64,000 bases of DNA from Panulirus ornatus. Lineage: Eukaryota > Arthropoda > Malacostraca > Decapoda > Palinuridae. How positions within the stretch are numbered: the first letter of the stretch is position 1; each line of letters opens with the position of its first letter. The translations under genes were made by a program, and so were the position numbers. The stretch is from the NCBI RefSeq assembly GCF_036320965.1, contig NC_092235.1:29481476-29545475 (forward strand). Direction: 5' to 3'. Shown one piece after another: positions 12,190-22,810 of this stretch. Below the pieces are notes generated by a model. That model was given only the letters and a program-made list of their open reading frames with translations. It was not told the origin of the DNA and did not search any database.

Positions 12190-12887
12190 ATAAATGTATA
12201 TATGTATATGTATATGAAGTTTTTGAGAACAATATGCGGTGTGAGGTGGTTTGATTGAGTGAGTAATGAAAGGATAAGCCAGATGTGTGGTAATAAAAAG
12301 AGTGTGGTTGAGAGAGCAGAAGTGAGTTGAAATGGTTTTGACATATGGACAGAATGAGTGAGGAAAGGTTGACAAAGAGAATATATGTGTCAGAGGTGAA
12401 GGGAACAAGAAGTGGGAGAGCAAAGTGGAGGTGAAAGAATGGAGTGAAAAAGATTTTAAGTGATTGGGGCCTGAACATGCAGGAGGGTGAAAGGTGTGCA
12501 AGAAATAAAGTGAAGTGGAACAATGTGGTATACCAGGGTCGATGTGCTCTCAATGGACTGAACAAGGGCATGTGAAATGTCTGGGGTAAACCATAGAAAG
12601 GTCTGTGGGGCCTGGATGTGGACAGGGAGTTGTGGTTTTGGTGCATTACACATGATAGCTAGAGACTGAGAGTGAACTATGTGGCCTTTTTTGTTTGTTT
12701 TCCTGGTGCTACCTCGCTGATGCAGGGGGTGGCGATGCTGTTTCTTGTGGGGCAGGGTTCCGCCAGGAATGGATGAAGGCAAAAGAGTATGAATATGTAC
12801 ATGTGTACATATGTGTATGGCTGTGTATTTGTATGTATATGTGTCTATGTTGATATGTACATGTATGTATATGTACATGTATGAGCA
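12190..12887 (+). mobile_element. RTE 3' fragment R2', left part, interrupted by insertion
   Basis: Duplicate of 2872-3569. The element is cut at ATGAGCA (12881-12887) and resumes at 17107-17227 after the inserted LINE. Sequence is otherwise nearly identical to the left copy. Confidence 0.8.
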
Positions 12888-13690
12888 GGTTGTGTGTTGG
12901 TTGAAGTGAACGGTAGAGGAGTCGATAAAAGAACTGAGAATGGATTGTCCCTCTCCTGCATTTAGGTCGCCCTTTTTGCGGCCATGGATGGCACAGACGG
13001 GTGCTGCTGCACCAGCTGGAGGGGGCAATATTGGATTGAAAGGCATTGTAGCAGGGAGCGAACTTGAGTGACGATGTGCACGGAGAGGACAAGAGGAAGG
13101 AAGCTACGGACAGCTACGGAGGCCGAGATCTTCATTCCACCACGCTGTACCCTCCTTACCGCCTCCTATTCATGGTGTACCACACACACACCCCTGGCAG
13201 CCTTCGATAAAAGAAGTCTCGGTCTTCCATCATATCACCTCAGCCACATTCTGAAGAAAACACAGTTCCATTCGACTTTTCTTCGAACTCGTCTTAGTTG
13301 CAGTGCGCCACGCTTGGGTACTAGCACGAGCCAGTTCAACACCAGCGGCAGCGGCAACAGCACCACTAAGAGCAGCAGTAGCAGCAGCACCAGCAGCAGA
13401 GTACCAAGACAAGAGACTTCGTCTTCTATTGTGTTATTGGAGTGATAGTTTTCATGCATGGTGTTTTTGACAAGAAAATAGTGAAGTTGGAGAAAAATGT
13501 AGCTTAGACATTGAAGCTTATTGACACAGTGGTGAAATTGATGAGAACTGCTATTGACGTTTGTGTGAATAAATTGTACATTTCCTTTTCCATAGCCAGA
13601 GGTTGAACCATTATGTGACATTCATTTTTTTTCATTCATTTCAAGCTAAAAGTTTGTTTTCTAAATTGTTTCTTACATTTTTCATATGTA
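12888..13690 (+). other. non-RTE sequence at the 5' end of the insertion (candidate 5' transduction)
   Basis: About 800 bp before the TG/TA microsatellite (13684-13775), unlike the start of any other RTE copy here. It is GC-richer (about 13000-13420) than its surroundings and contains a CAG/AGC-rich tract encoding a serine-rich run (near 13340-13400) in one frame. It ends in AT-rich sequence with an AATAAATTG near 13567. The longest frame, 13068-13445 (125 codons), is not recognised. It sits between the target-site duplications, so it moved with the LINE. Confidence 0.6.
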
Positions 13691-13728
13691 TATATATGTA
13701 TGTGTGTGTGTGTGTGTGTATGTGCATA

Positions 13729-13761
<33 letters not shown>

Positions 13762-13775
13762 ATATATATATGTAT
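13684..13775. repeat. (TG)n/(TA)n microsatellite upstream of the RTE 5' end
   Basis: Imperfect ATATATGTATG then two (TG) runs, then TATATATATATGTAT, abutting the RTE start. Most other RTE and SINE-like starts in this window also abut TA/TG-rich tracts. Confidence 0.8.
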
Positions 13776-13899
13776 ATTATCCCTGGGGATAGGGGTGAAA
13801 GAATACTTCCCACGTATTCCTCGCGTGTCGTAGAAAGCGACTAGAGGGGACGGGAGCGGGGGGCCGGAAATCCTCCCCTCCTTGTATTAACTTTCTAAA

Positions 13900-14940
13900 A
13901 TGGGAAACAGAAGAAGGAGTCACGCGGGGAGTGATCATCCTCCTCGAAGGCTCAGAGTGGGGTGCCTAAATGTGTGTGGATGTAACCAAGATGTGAAAAA
14001 AGGAGAGATAGGTAGTATGTTTGAGGAAAGGAACCTGGATGTTTTGGCTCTGAGTGAAACGAAGCTCAAGGGTAAAGGGGAAGAGTGGTTTGGAAATGTC
14101 TGGGGAGTGAAGTCAGGGGTTAGTGAGAGGACAAGAGCAAGGGAAGGAGTAGCAATACTCCTGAAACAGGAGTTGTGGGAGTATGTGATAGAATGTAAGA
14201 AAGTAAATTCTCGATTAATATGGGTAAAATTGAAAGTTGATGGAGAGAGGTGGGTGATTATTGGTGCATATGCACCTGGGCATGAGAAGAAAGATCATGA
14301 GAGGCAAGTGTTTTGGGAGCAGCTAAATGAGTGTGTTAGCGGTTTTGATGCACGAGACCGGGTTATAGTGATGGGTGATTTGAATGCAAAGGTGAGTAAT
14401 GTGGCAGTTGAGGGAATAATTGGTATGCATGGGGTGTTCAGTGTTGTAAATGGAAATGGTGAAGAGCTTGTAGATTTATGTGCTGAAAAAGGACTGATGA
14501 TTGGGAATACCTGGTTTAAAAAGCGAGATATACATAAGTATACTTATGTAAGTAGGAGAGATGGCCAGAGAGCGTTATTGGATTACGTGTTAATTGACAG
14601 GCGTGCGAAAGAGAGACTTTTGGATGTTAATGTGCTGAGAGGTGCAACTGGAGGGATGTCTGATCATTATCTTGTGGAGGCTAAGGTGAAGATTAGTATG
14701 GGTTTTCAGAAAAGAGGAGTGAATGTTGGGGTGAAGAAGGTGGTGAGAGTAAGTGAGCTTGGGAAGGAGACCTGTGTGGGGAAGTACCAGGAGAGACTGT
14801 GTACAGAATGGAAAAAGGTGAGAACAATGGAAGTAAGGGGAGTGGGGGAGGAATGGGATGTATTTAGGGAATCAGTGATGGATTGCGCAAAAGATGCTTG
14901 TGGCATGAGAAGAGTGGGAGGTGGGCTGTTGAAAGGGTAG
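13900..14940 (+). CDS. RTE endonuclease domain (N-terminal block, frame broken at its end)
   Basis: 346 codons. Residues 1-20 are a basic leader. The APE-type endonuclease follows, with RVGCLNVCG (catalytic-site Asn about residue 24), LSETKL (catalytic Glu about 53), IIGAYAPG (about 120), VMGDLNAKV (Asp/Asn about 160-162), YVSRRDGQRALLDYVLID (about 216-233) and GGMSDHYLVEAKV (terminal SDH about 254). This domain nicks target DNA to prime reverse transcription. It is followed by the linker KYQERLCTEWKKVR. The frame ends at GGGLLKG where 2 bp are missing compared with the intact reading at about 25575. In RTE elements endonuclease and RT form one protein of roughly 1000 residues, so this is the first third. 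ATG chosen as the first in frame after the 5' UTR signature. Confidence 0.8.
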   Translation: MGNRRRSHAGSDHPPRRLRVGCLNVCGCNQDVKKGEIGSMFEERNLDVLALSETKLKGKGEEWFGNVWGVKSGVSERTRAREGVAILLKQELWEYVIECKKVNSRLIWVKLKVDGERWVIIGAYAPGHEKKDHERQVFWEQLNECVSGFDARDRVIVMGDLNAKVSNVAVEGIIGMHGVFSVVNGNGEELVDLCAEKGLMIGNTWFKKRDIHKYTYVSRRDGQRALLDYVLIDRRAKERLLDVNVLRGATGGMSDHYLVEAKVKISMGFQKRGVNVGVKKVVRVSELGKETCVGKYQERLCTEWKKVRTMEVRGVGEEWDVFRESVMDCAKDACGMRRVGGGLLKG

Positions 14941-15146
14941 TGAGTGGTGGGATGAAGAAGTAAGAGTATTAGTGAAAGAGAAGAGAGAGGCATTTGGACG
15001 ATTTTTGCAGGGAAAAAATGCAATTGAGTGGGAGAAGTATAAAAGAAAGAGACAGGAGGTCAAGAGAAAGGTGCAAGAGGTGAAAAAAAGGGCAAATGAG
15101 AGTTGGGGTGAGAGACTATCAGTAAATTTTTAGGGAGAATAAAAAG

Positions 15147-16895
15147 ATGTTCTGGAAGGAGGTAAATAGGGTGCGTAAGACAAGGGAGCAAATGGGAACT
15201 TCAGTGAAGGGCGTAAATGGGGAGGTGATAACAAGTAGCGGTGATGTGAGAAGGAGATGGAATGAGTATTTTGAAGGTTTGTTGAATGTGTCTGATGACA
15301 GAGTGGCAGATATAGGGTGTTTTGGTCGAGGTGGTGTGCAAAGTGAGAGGGTTAGGGAAAATGATTTGGTAAACAGAGAAGAGGTAGTAAAAGCTTTGCG
15401 GAAGATGAAAGCCGGCAAGGCAGCAGGTTTGGATGGTATTGCAGTGGAATTTATTAAGAAAGGGGGTGACTGTATTGTTGACTGGTTGGTAAGGTTATTT
15501 AATGTATGTATGACTCATGGTGAGGTGCCTGAGGATTGGCGGAATGCGTGCATAGTGCCATTGTACAAAGGCAAAGGGGATAAGAGTGAGTGCTCAAATT
15601 ACAGAGGTATAAGTTTGTTGAGTATTCCTGGTAAATTATATGGGAGGGTATTGATTGAGAGGGTGAAGGCATGTACAGAGCATCAGATTGGGGAAGAGCA
15701 GTGCGGTTTCAGAAGTGGTAGAGGATGTGTGGATCAGGTGTTTGCTTTGAAGAATGTATGTGAGAAATACTTAGAAAAGCAAATGGATTTGTATGTAGCA
15801 TTTATGGATCTGGAGAAGGCATATGATAGAGTTGATAGAGATGCTCTGTGGAAGGTATTAAGAATATATGGTGTGGGAGGCAAGTTGTTAGAAGCAGTGA
15901 AAAGTTTTTATCGAGGATGTAAGGCATGTGTACGTGTAGGAAGAGAGGAAAGTGATTGGTTCTCAGTGAATGTAGGTTTGCGGCAGGGGTGTGTGATGTC
16001 TCCATGGTTGTTTAATTTGTTTATGGATGGGGTTGTAAGGGAGGTAAATGCAAGAGTCCTGGAAAGAGGGGCAAGTATGAAGTCTGTTGGGGATGAGAGA
16101 GCTTGGGAAGTGAGTCAGTTGTTGTTCGCTGATGATACAGCGCTGGTGGCTGATTCATGTGAGAAACTGCAGAAGCTGGTGACTGAGTTTGGTAAAGTGT
16201 GTGGAAGAAGAAAGTTGAGAGTAAATGTGAATAAGAGCAAGGTTATTAGGTACAGTAGGGGTGAGGGTCAAGTCAATTGGGAGGTGAGTTTGAATGGAGA
16301 AAAACTGGAGGAAGTGAAGTGTTTTAGATATCTGGGAGTGGATCTGTCAGCGGATGGAACCATGGAAGCGGAAGTGGATCATAGGGTGGGGGAGGGGGCG
16401 AAAATTTTGGGAGCCTTGAAAAATGTGTGGAAGTCGAGAACATTATCTCGGAAAGCAAAAATGGGTATGTTTGAGGGAATAGTGGTTCCAACAATGTTGT
16501 ATGGTTGCGAGGCGTGGGCTATGGATAGAGATGTGCGCAGGAGGATGGATGTGCTGGAAATGAGATGTTTGAGGACAATGTGTGGTGTGAGGTGGTTTGA
16601 TCGAGTAAGTAACGTAAGGGTAAGAGAGATGTGTGGAAATAAAAAGAGCGTGGTTGAGAGAGCAGAAGAGGGTGTTTTGAAATGGTTTGGGCACATGGAG
16701 AGAATGAGTGAGGAGAGATTGACCAAGAGGATATATGTGTCGGAGGTGGAGGGAACGAGGAGAAGAGGGAGACCAAATTGGAGGTGGAAAGATGGAGTGA
16801 AAAAGATTTTGTGTGATCGGGGCCTGAACATGCAGGAGGGTGAAAGGAGGGCAAGAAATAGAGTGAATTGGAGTCATGTGGTATACAGGGGTTGA
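15147..16895 (+). CDS. RTE reverse transcriptase and C-terminal domain (largest intact block)
   Basis: 582 open codons from an internal Met; the true protein would start in the endonuclease block. RT blocks in order: KMKAGKAAGLDGIAVEFIKK (about 87-106), NYRGISLLSIPGKLYGRVLI (151-170), CGFRSGRGCVDQ (187-197), VAFMDLEKAYDRVD (217-230, first catalytic Asp 221), VGLRQGCVMSPWLFNLFMDG (276-295), LLFADDTALVADS (325-337, catalytic Asp pair 329/330), FRYLGVDLSADG, and a C-terminal RxGRPNWRWKDGVKKIL motif. The mRNA is copied at a nicked target. Upstream, an extra T near 15125 and a 2-bp loss near 14930 separate it from the endonuclease, so the copy is probably immobile in cis. All catalytic residues are present. 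Most copies here have further damage. Confidence 0.85.
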   Translation: MFWKEVNRVRKTREQMGTSVKGVNGEVITSSGDVRRRWNEYFEGLLNVSDDRVADIGCFGRGGVQSERVRENDLVNREEVVKALRKMKAGKAAGLDGIAVEFIKKGGDCIVDWLVRLFNVCMTHGEVPEDWRNACIVPLYKGKGDKSECSNYRGISLLSIPGKLYGRVLIERVKACTEHQIGEEQCGFRSGRGCVDQVFALKNVCEKYLEKQMDLYVAFMDLEKAYDRVDRDALWKVLRIYGVGGKLLEAVKSFYRGCKACVRVGREESDWFSVNVGLRQGCVMSPWLFNLFMDGVVREVNARVLERGASMKSVGDERAWEVSQLLFADDTALVADSCEKLQKLVTEFGKVCGRRKLRVNVNKSKVIRYSRGEGQVNWEVSLNGEKLEEVKCFRYLGVDLSADGTMEAEVDHRVGEGAKILGALKNVWKSRTLSRKAKMGMFEGIVVPTMLYGCEAWAMDRDVRRRMDVLEMRCLRTMCGVRWFDRVSNVRVREMCGNKKSVVERAEEGVLKWFGHMERMSEERLTKRIYVSEVEGTRRRGRPNWRWKDGVKKILCDRGLNMQEGERRARNRVNWSHVVYRG

Positions 16896-17113
16896 CGTGC
16901 TGTCAGTGGATTGAAGCAAGGCATGTGAAGCGTCTGGGGTAAACCATGGAAAGCTGTGTAGGTATGTATATTTGCGTGTGTGGACGTGTGTATGTACATG
17001 TGTATGGGGGGGGGGGGTTGGGCCATTTCTTTCGTCTGTTTCCTTGCGCTACCTCGCAAACGCGGGAGACAGCGACAAAGTATAAAAAAAAAAAAAAAAA
17101 AAAAAAATGAGCA

Positions 17114-17227
17114 TTATGTATATATGTGGGTATATGAGTAAATGGGTAATTCTTTGTCTGTTTCCTGGTGTTACCTTACTGATGCAAAAAATGGCAATCA
17201 AGTATAATAATGATAATATCAAATATA
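17114..17227 (+). mobile_element. RTE 3' fragment R2', right part
   Basis: Continuation of 12190-12887 after the insertion: same TTATGTATATATGTGGG...GATAATATC tail as 3570-3680. Confidence 0.8.
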
Positions 17228-20200
17228 TTATCCCTGGGGATAGGGGAGAAAGAATACTTCCCATGCATTCCTCACGTGTCGTAGAAGGCGACTAAAGGGG
17301 ATGGAAGTGGGGGGCTAAAAATCCTCCCCTCCTTGCATTTTAACTTTCTAAAAGGGGAAACAGAAGAAGGAGTCACGCGGGGAGTGCTCATCCTCCTCGA
17401 AGGCTCAGATTGGGGTGTCTAAATGTGTGTGCATGTAACCAAGATGAGAAAAAAGGAGAGATAGGTAGTATGTTTGAGGAAAGGAACCTCCATGTTTTGG
17501 CTCTGAGTAAAACGAAGCTCAAGGGTAAAGGGGAAGAGTGGTTTGGGAATGTCTTGGGAGTAAAGTCAGGGGTTAGTGAGACGACAAGAGCAAGGGAAGG
17601 AGTAGCACTACTCCTGAAACAGGAGTGGCGGGAGAATGTGATAGAGTGCAAGAAAATAAACTCTAGATTGATCTAACTGAAAGTTGATGGAGAGAGATAG
17701 GTGATTATTGGTGCATATGCACCTGGGCATGAGAAGAAAGATCATGAGAGGCAAGTGTTTTGGGAGCAGCTAAATGAGTGTGTTAGTGGTTTTGGTGCAC
17801 GAGACCGGGTTATAGTGATGGGTGATTTGAAAGCAAAGGTGAGTAATGTGGCAGTTGAGGGAACAATTGGTATACATGAGGTGTTCAGTGTTGTAAATGG
17901 AAATGGTGAAGAGCTTGTACATTCATGTGCTGAAAAAGGACTGGTGATTGGGAATACCTGGTTTAAAAAGAGAGATATACATAAGTATACGTATGTAAGT
18001 AGGAGAGATGGCCAGAGAGAGTTACTAGATTACATGTTAATTGACAGGCGTGCGAGAGACTTTTGGATGTTAACGTGCTGAGAGGTGCGACTGGAGGGAT
18101 GTCTGATCATTATCTTGTGGAGGCGAAGGTGAAGATTTGTAAAGGTTTTCAGAAAAGAAGAGAGAATGTTGGGGTGAAGAGAGTGGTGAGAGTAAGTGAG
18201 CTTGGGAAGGAGACTTGTGTGAGGAAGTACCAGGAGAGACTGAGTACAGAATGGAAAAAGGTGAGAACAAAGGAGGTAAGGGGAGTGGGGAAGGAATGGG
18301 ATGTATTTAGGGAAGCAGTGATGGCTTGCACAAAAGTTGCTTGTGGCATGAGAAGCGTGGGAGGTGGGCAGATTAGAGAGGGTAGTGAGTGGTGGAAGGA
18401 AGAAATAAGATTATTAGTCAAAGAGAAGAGAGAGGCAATTGGACGATTTTTGCAGGGAAATAATACAAATGAGTGGGAGATGTATAAAAGAAAGAGGCAG
18501 GAGGTCAAGAGAAAGGTGCAAGAGGTGAAAAAGAGGGCAAATGAGAGTTGGGGTGAGAGAGTATCATTAAATTTTAGGGAAAATAAAAAGATGGTTTGGA
18601 AGGAGGTAAATAAAGTGCGTAAGACAAGGGAACAAATGGGAACTTCAGTGAAGGGGGCTAATGGGGAGGTGATAACAAGTAGTGGTGATGTGAGGATATG
18701 GAGTGAGTATTTTGAAGGTTTCTTGAATGTGTTTGATGACAAAGTGGTAGATATAGGGTGTTTTGGTCGAGGTGGTGTGCAAAGTGAGAGGGTTAGGGAG
18801 AGGGTTAGGGAAAATGATTTGGTAAACAAAGAAGAGGTAGTAAAAGCATTGCGGAAGATGAAAGCCGGCAAGGCAACGGGTTTGGATGGTACTGCAGTGG
18901 AATTTATTAAAAAAGAGGGTGACCGTATTGTTGACTGGTTGGTAAGGTTATTTAATGTATTTATGATTCATGGAAAGGTGCCTGAGGATTGGCGGAATAC
19001 TTGCATAGTGCCATTGTACAAAAGCAAAGGGGACAAAGGTGAGTGCTCAAATTACAGAGGTATAAGTTTGTTGAGTATTCCTGGTAAACTATATGGGAGG
19101 GTATTGATTGAGAGGGTGAGGGCGTGTACAGAGCATCAGATTGGGGAAGAGTAGTGTGGTTTCAGAAGTGGTAGAGGATGTGTGGATCAGGTGTTTGCTT
19201 TGAAGAATGTTTGTGAGAAATACTTAGAAAAGCAAATGGATTTGTATGTAGCATTTATGGATCTGGAGAAGGCATATGATAAGAGTTGAAAGAGATGCTC
19301 TGTGGAAGGTATTAATATATGGTGTGGGAGGCAAGTTGTTAGAAGCAGTGAAAAGTTTTTATCGAGGATGTAAGGCATATGTACGCGTAGGAAGAGAGGA
19401 AAGTGATTGGTTCTCAGTGAATGTAGGTTTGTGACATGGGTGTGTGATGTCTCCATGGTTGTTTAATTTGTTTTTGGATGGGGTTGTTAGGGAGGTGAAT
19501 ACAAGAGTTTTGGAAAGAGGGGAAAGTATGCAGTCTGTTGTGGATGAGAGAGCTTGGGAAGTGTCAGTTGTTCGCTGATGATACAGCACTGGTGGCTGAT
19601 TCATGTGAGAAACTGCAGAAGCTGGTGACTGAGTTTGGTAAAGTGTGTGAAAGAAGAAAGTTGAGAGTAAATGTGAATAAGAGCAAGGTTATTAGGTACA
19701 GTAGGGTTGAGGGTCAAGTCAATTGGGAAGTAAGTTTGAATGGAGAAAAATTGGAGGAAGTGAAGTGTTTTAGATATCTGGGAGTGGATTTGGCAGTGGA
19801 TGGAACCATGGAAGCGGAAATGAATCATGGGATGGGGGAGGGGGTGAAAATTCTGAGATCCTTGAAGAATGTGTGGAAGTCGAGAACATTACCTCGGAAA
19901 GCGAAAATGGGTGTTTAAAGGAATAGTGGTTCCAACAATGTTGTATGGTTGCGAGGTGTGGGCTATGGATAGAGTTGTGTGCAGGAGGGTGGATGTGCTG
20001 GAAATGAGATGTTTGAGGACAATATGTGGTGTGAGGTGGTTTGATCGAGTAAGTAACGTAAGGGTAAGAGAGATGTATGGTAATAAAAAGAGTGTGGTTG
20101 AGAGAGCAGAAAAGGGTGTTTTGAAATGGTTTGGTCACATGGAGAGAATGAGTGAGGAAAGTTTGACCAAGAGGATATATGTGTCAGAGGTGGAGGGAAC

Positions 20201-20785
20201 GAGGAGAAGTGGGAGACCAAACTGGAGGTGGAAAGATGGAGTGAAAAAGATTTTGAGTGATCGGGGCCTGAACATGCAGGAGGGTGAAAGGTGTGCAAGG
20301 AATAGAGTGAATTGGAACGATGTGGTATACCGGGGTTGACGTGCTGTCAATGGATTGAACCAGGGCATGTGAAGTGTCTGGGGTAAACCATGGAAAGTTC
20401 TGTGGGGCCTGGATGTGGAAAGGGAGCTGTGGTTTTGGTGCATTATTACATGATAGCTAGAGACTGAGTGTGAACGAATGGGGCCTTTGTTGTCTTTTCT
20501 AGCGCTACCTCGCACACATGAGGGGGGAGGGGGTTGTTATTTCATGTGTGGCGAGGTGGCGATGGGAATGAATAAAGACAGACAGTATGAATTATGTACA
20601 TGTGTATATATGTATATGTCTGTGTGTGTATATATATGTATACGTTGAGATGTATAGGTATGTATATTTGTGTGTGTGGACGTGTATGTATATGCATGTG
20701 TATAAGGGTGGGTTGGGCCATTCTTTCGTCTGTTTCCTTGCACTACCTCACTAACGTCGGAGACAGCGACAAAGCAAAATAAATA
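17228..20785 (+). mobile_element. RTE-clade LINE, near full length, broken (copy R3', twin of 3681-7245)
   Basis: Same element and same main lesions as R3: TAA/TAG near 17675 and 17699, loss near 18055, TAG at 19152, frameshift near 19279, GDLK endonuclease. Differences from the twin are informative. Here HGKVPEDWRN at about 18970 is in frame (broken on the left). Conversely the RQG motif after DWFSVNVGL is destroyed here at about 19432 (CGGCAG changed to TGACAT) but intact on the left. The C-terminal block 19869-20339 is open. Confidence 0.87.
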
Positions 20786-20817
20786 AATAAAAATATATCA
20801 AATAGCCAAGGTGACTT

Positions 20818-21350
20818 CACTCAGCCTGCCTTGCCTCAAACCAACATGTATACCGAAACTGTTGCTCAAGTGTCCATCCACTCTTACACATGCATTTGCT
20901 CCTCTGCAGAAGGCTTCCACATCATTCAACAGTTGTCCCCTTGCCCCATATATCCCTGACACATTCCATTAAGCATTCGAATGACTCTGTGACACGCTTT
21001 CTCGAAATCCATAAAAGCTGCATGCAACTTCTCATCCCTGGCTAAATACTATTCCATGGTCATCCTTACCACAAAAATCTGATCCCTGCATCCCCTACAT
21101 TTCCTGAAACCCCCTTGCTCATCACTTATGCAGCATTCAGTCACTTACATCATTCTATCAATCAACATTCTTGCATACACTTTTCTTGGTATACTTAACA
21201 GACTTATTCCCCAATAATTGCTACATACATCCTTAGCATCTTTATCTTTGATTTAAGGAACAATAATAGCTTTCACCTACTCAGATGCATCCATTCTATC
21301 ACACTTTCTCCTCCATACTTCAGCATTTTAGTTGTAATCTCATCCACTAC
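20818..21350 (-). mobile_element. second LINE family RT pseudogene (right copy)
   Basis: Twin of 7268-7810 with the same EITTKMLKYGGESVIEWM, ISLLSIPRKVYARM, FMDFEKACHRVIRM and GLRQG landmarks on the minus strand. It carries a few bases that are missing on the left. Confidence 0.65.
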
Positions 21351-21698
21351 ATGAAGAAATGGAAGTGCCAAAAGTAAGCAGACAAGAATATGGTTGATTC
21401 AGCTACTGAGAGATAATCCCTTTCTGATACTTGGACAAAATTAATTAGAAGCCATGTTTAATGACCTAAAAATTCTTACCCCAATGACACATCATTTAAG
21501 AATGATTTACTTATGGAAAAATCATCCTTACACTTGTTTGATACTTTCTACCACATCCATCCCTAAACCATTTTGCATTTAGGAGGAGTCTTTCATCTTT
21601 TATCATCCGAACATGAAACTACAAATACATCAGTCAGCCAGCAAGACCATACATAGATTGTTGGGATACAGTAAGTACAATTTTACTTTCTTTATCAT
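21351..21698. other. intronic sequence, no feature recognised (right copy)
   Basis: Twin of 7811-8142; no coding or repeat signal seen. Confidence 0.5.
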
Positions 21699-22022
21699 TA
21701 TACTTAACTGCATTCTCCCACGCTAGCAAGGTAGCGCAAGAAAACAGACGAGGAATGGCCCAACCCACCCACATACACATGTATGTACATAAACACCCAA
21801 AAACGCACATATACATGCATATCCATTTCACCGTATCCATACATATACATAAACAGACATATACATATATACACATGTACATATTCATTCTTGTTGCCTT
21901 CATCCATTCCCATCGCCACCACGCCACACACGAAACAGCATCCTCCCCCCTCCAGCGAGGTAGCACCAGGAGCAGACAATAAAGGCCACATTCGTTCACA
22001 CTCAGTCTCTGTCATGTGAAAT
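21699..22022 (-). mobile_element. solo RTE 3' tail fragment (right copy)
   Basis: Twin of 8143-8475: both AGGTAGC tail motifs with a TACATATAC tract between, no coding part. Confidence 0.7.
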
Positions 22023-22069
22023 GCACTAAAACAACTTAAATTATTCTTAATCTTTGCCCTGCTATGCAA

Positions 22070-22625
22070 CATAATATCATTAATGGCGATGACAATGCTA
22101 CTGGTGATATCAAATGTGATGAGGGATGACTGCCATGCCAATGGTGGTGATAAAGATACCACAGTAATTCATGGTGGCAACAGTGATGATGGTAATGTTA
22201 ATGGTAGCAATTAAAGTAGAGTGAGGTTAAATGTAATAAGAGTAATGTCAACGATGGTCATATGAGAGAGTGTTGTTACAGATGTCAAAGCTTTTAAGAG
22301 TGATGGCAGTGATTGTAAAGATGATGACATAAGTGGTAGACTATAATGTCAATGGTAATGAGTGGTGGTGATACTGGTGACAGAAGTGATGTTAAAGGTG
22401 GTGATAACAGTGACAGTTAAAAGTACCTAATGATAACTGAAACTAATGATGACAAAGATACTGATGATGATAAATATCATAAATAGTGAGCAATAACTGT
22501 GATGATGGTAATGGAAGCAAAGGTGATGACACTAATGGCAGTGATGGTAGAAAGAGAAATACCTATGCTGACAGTTACCGCAATGATAAAAACTATGGTG
22601 ACAGAGATAGTGTCAATAAGAGATG
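22070..22625. repeat. cryptic GATGGT-rich low-complexity sequence (right copy)
   Basis: Twin of 8520-9070, in intron 3 of Pez just downstream (in gene direction) of exon 3. Confidence 0.5.
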
Positions 22626-22810
22626 ACAATGAAAATCACAACACAAAGGTTTTCCATATTCAACACAAGCACCAGAACCACTTACTTTTATACATCAAAG
22701 GATTTCTAAGATGACAAAACACTAATGGTTAACAAGACATTATACAGACAAAGTCACTGCCTCAGTTAAATAGAAAGAGGCACAAAAAGGAGCTTGGTAG
22801 CAAAACTAAC

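Larger units (their letters stand above)
12888..17106 (+). mobile_element. recent RTE LINE insertion with poly(A) tail and 7-bp target-site duplication
   Basis: The insertion is flanked by ATGAGCA at 12881-12887 and 17107-17113. The unoccupied site exists once in the left duplicate at 3563-3569. Composition: an unrelated 5' segment (12888-13775), the RTE 5' UTR starting ATTATCCCTGGGG at 13776, an ORF in two broken blocks (13900-14940, 15147-16895), a short 3' UTR with the GCTACCTCGCAAACGCGGGA motif, and an uninterrupted A tract at about 17083-17107. Being absent from the twin copy, it inserted after the duplication, or is an allelic insertion if the duplication is a haplotype artefact. Total added length with the duplicated target is 4226 bp. 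Confidence 0.9.

Noticed and set aside
13068..13445. 125-codon Ser-rich frame in the transduced segment as a gene
   Set aside because: The serine run is a simple CAG/AGC-type repeat and the rest matches nothing known to me; kept only as part of the candidate 5' transduction.
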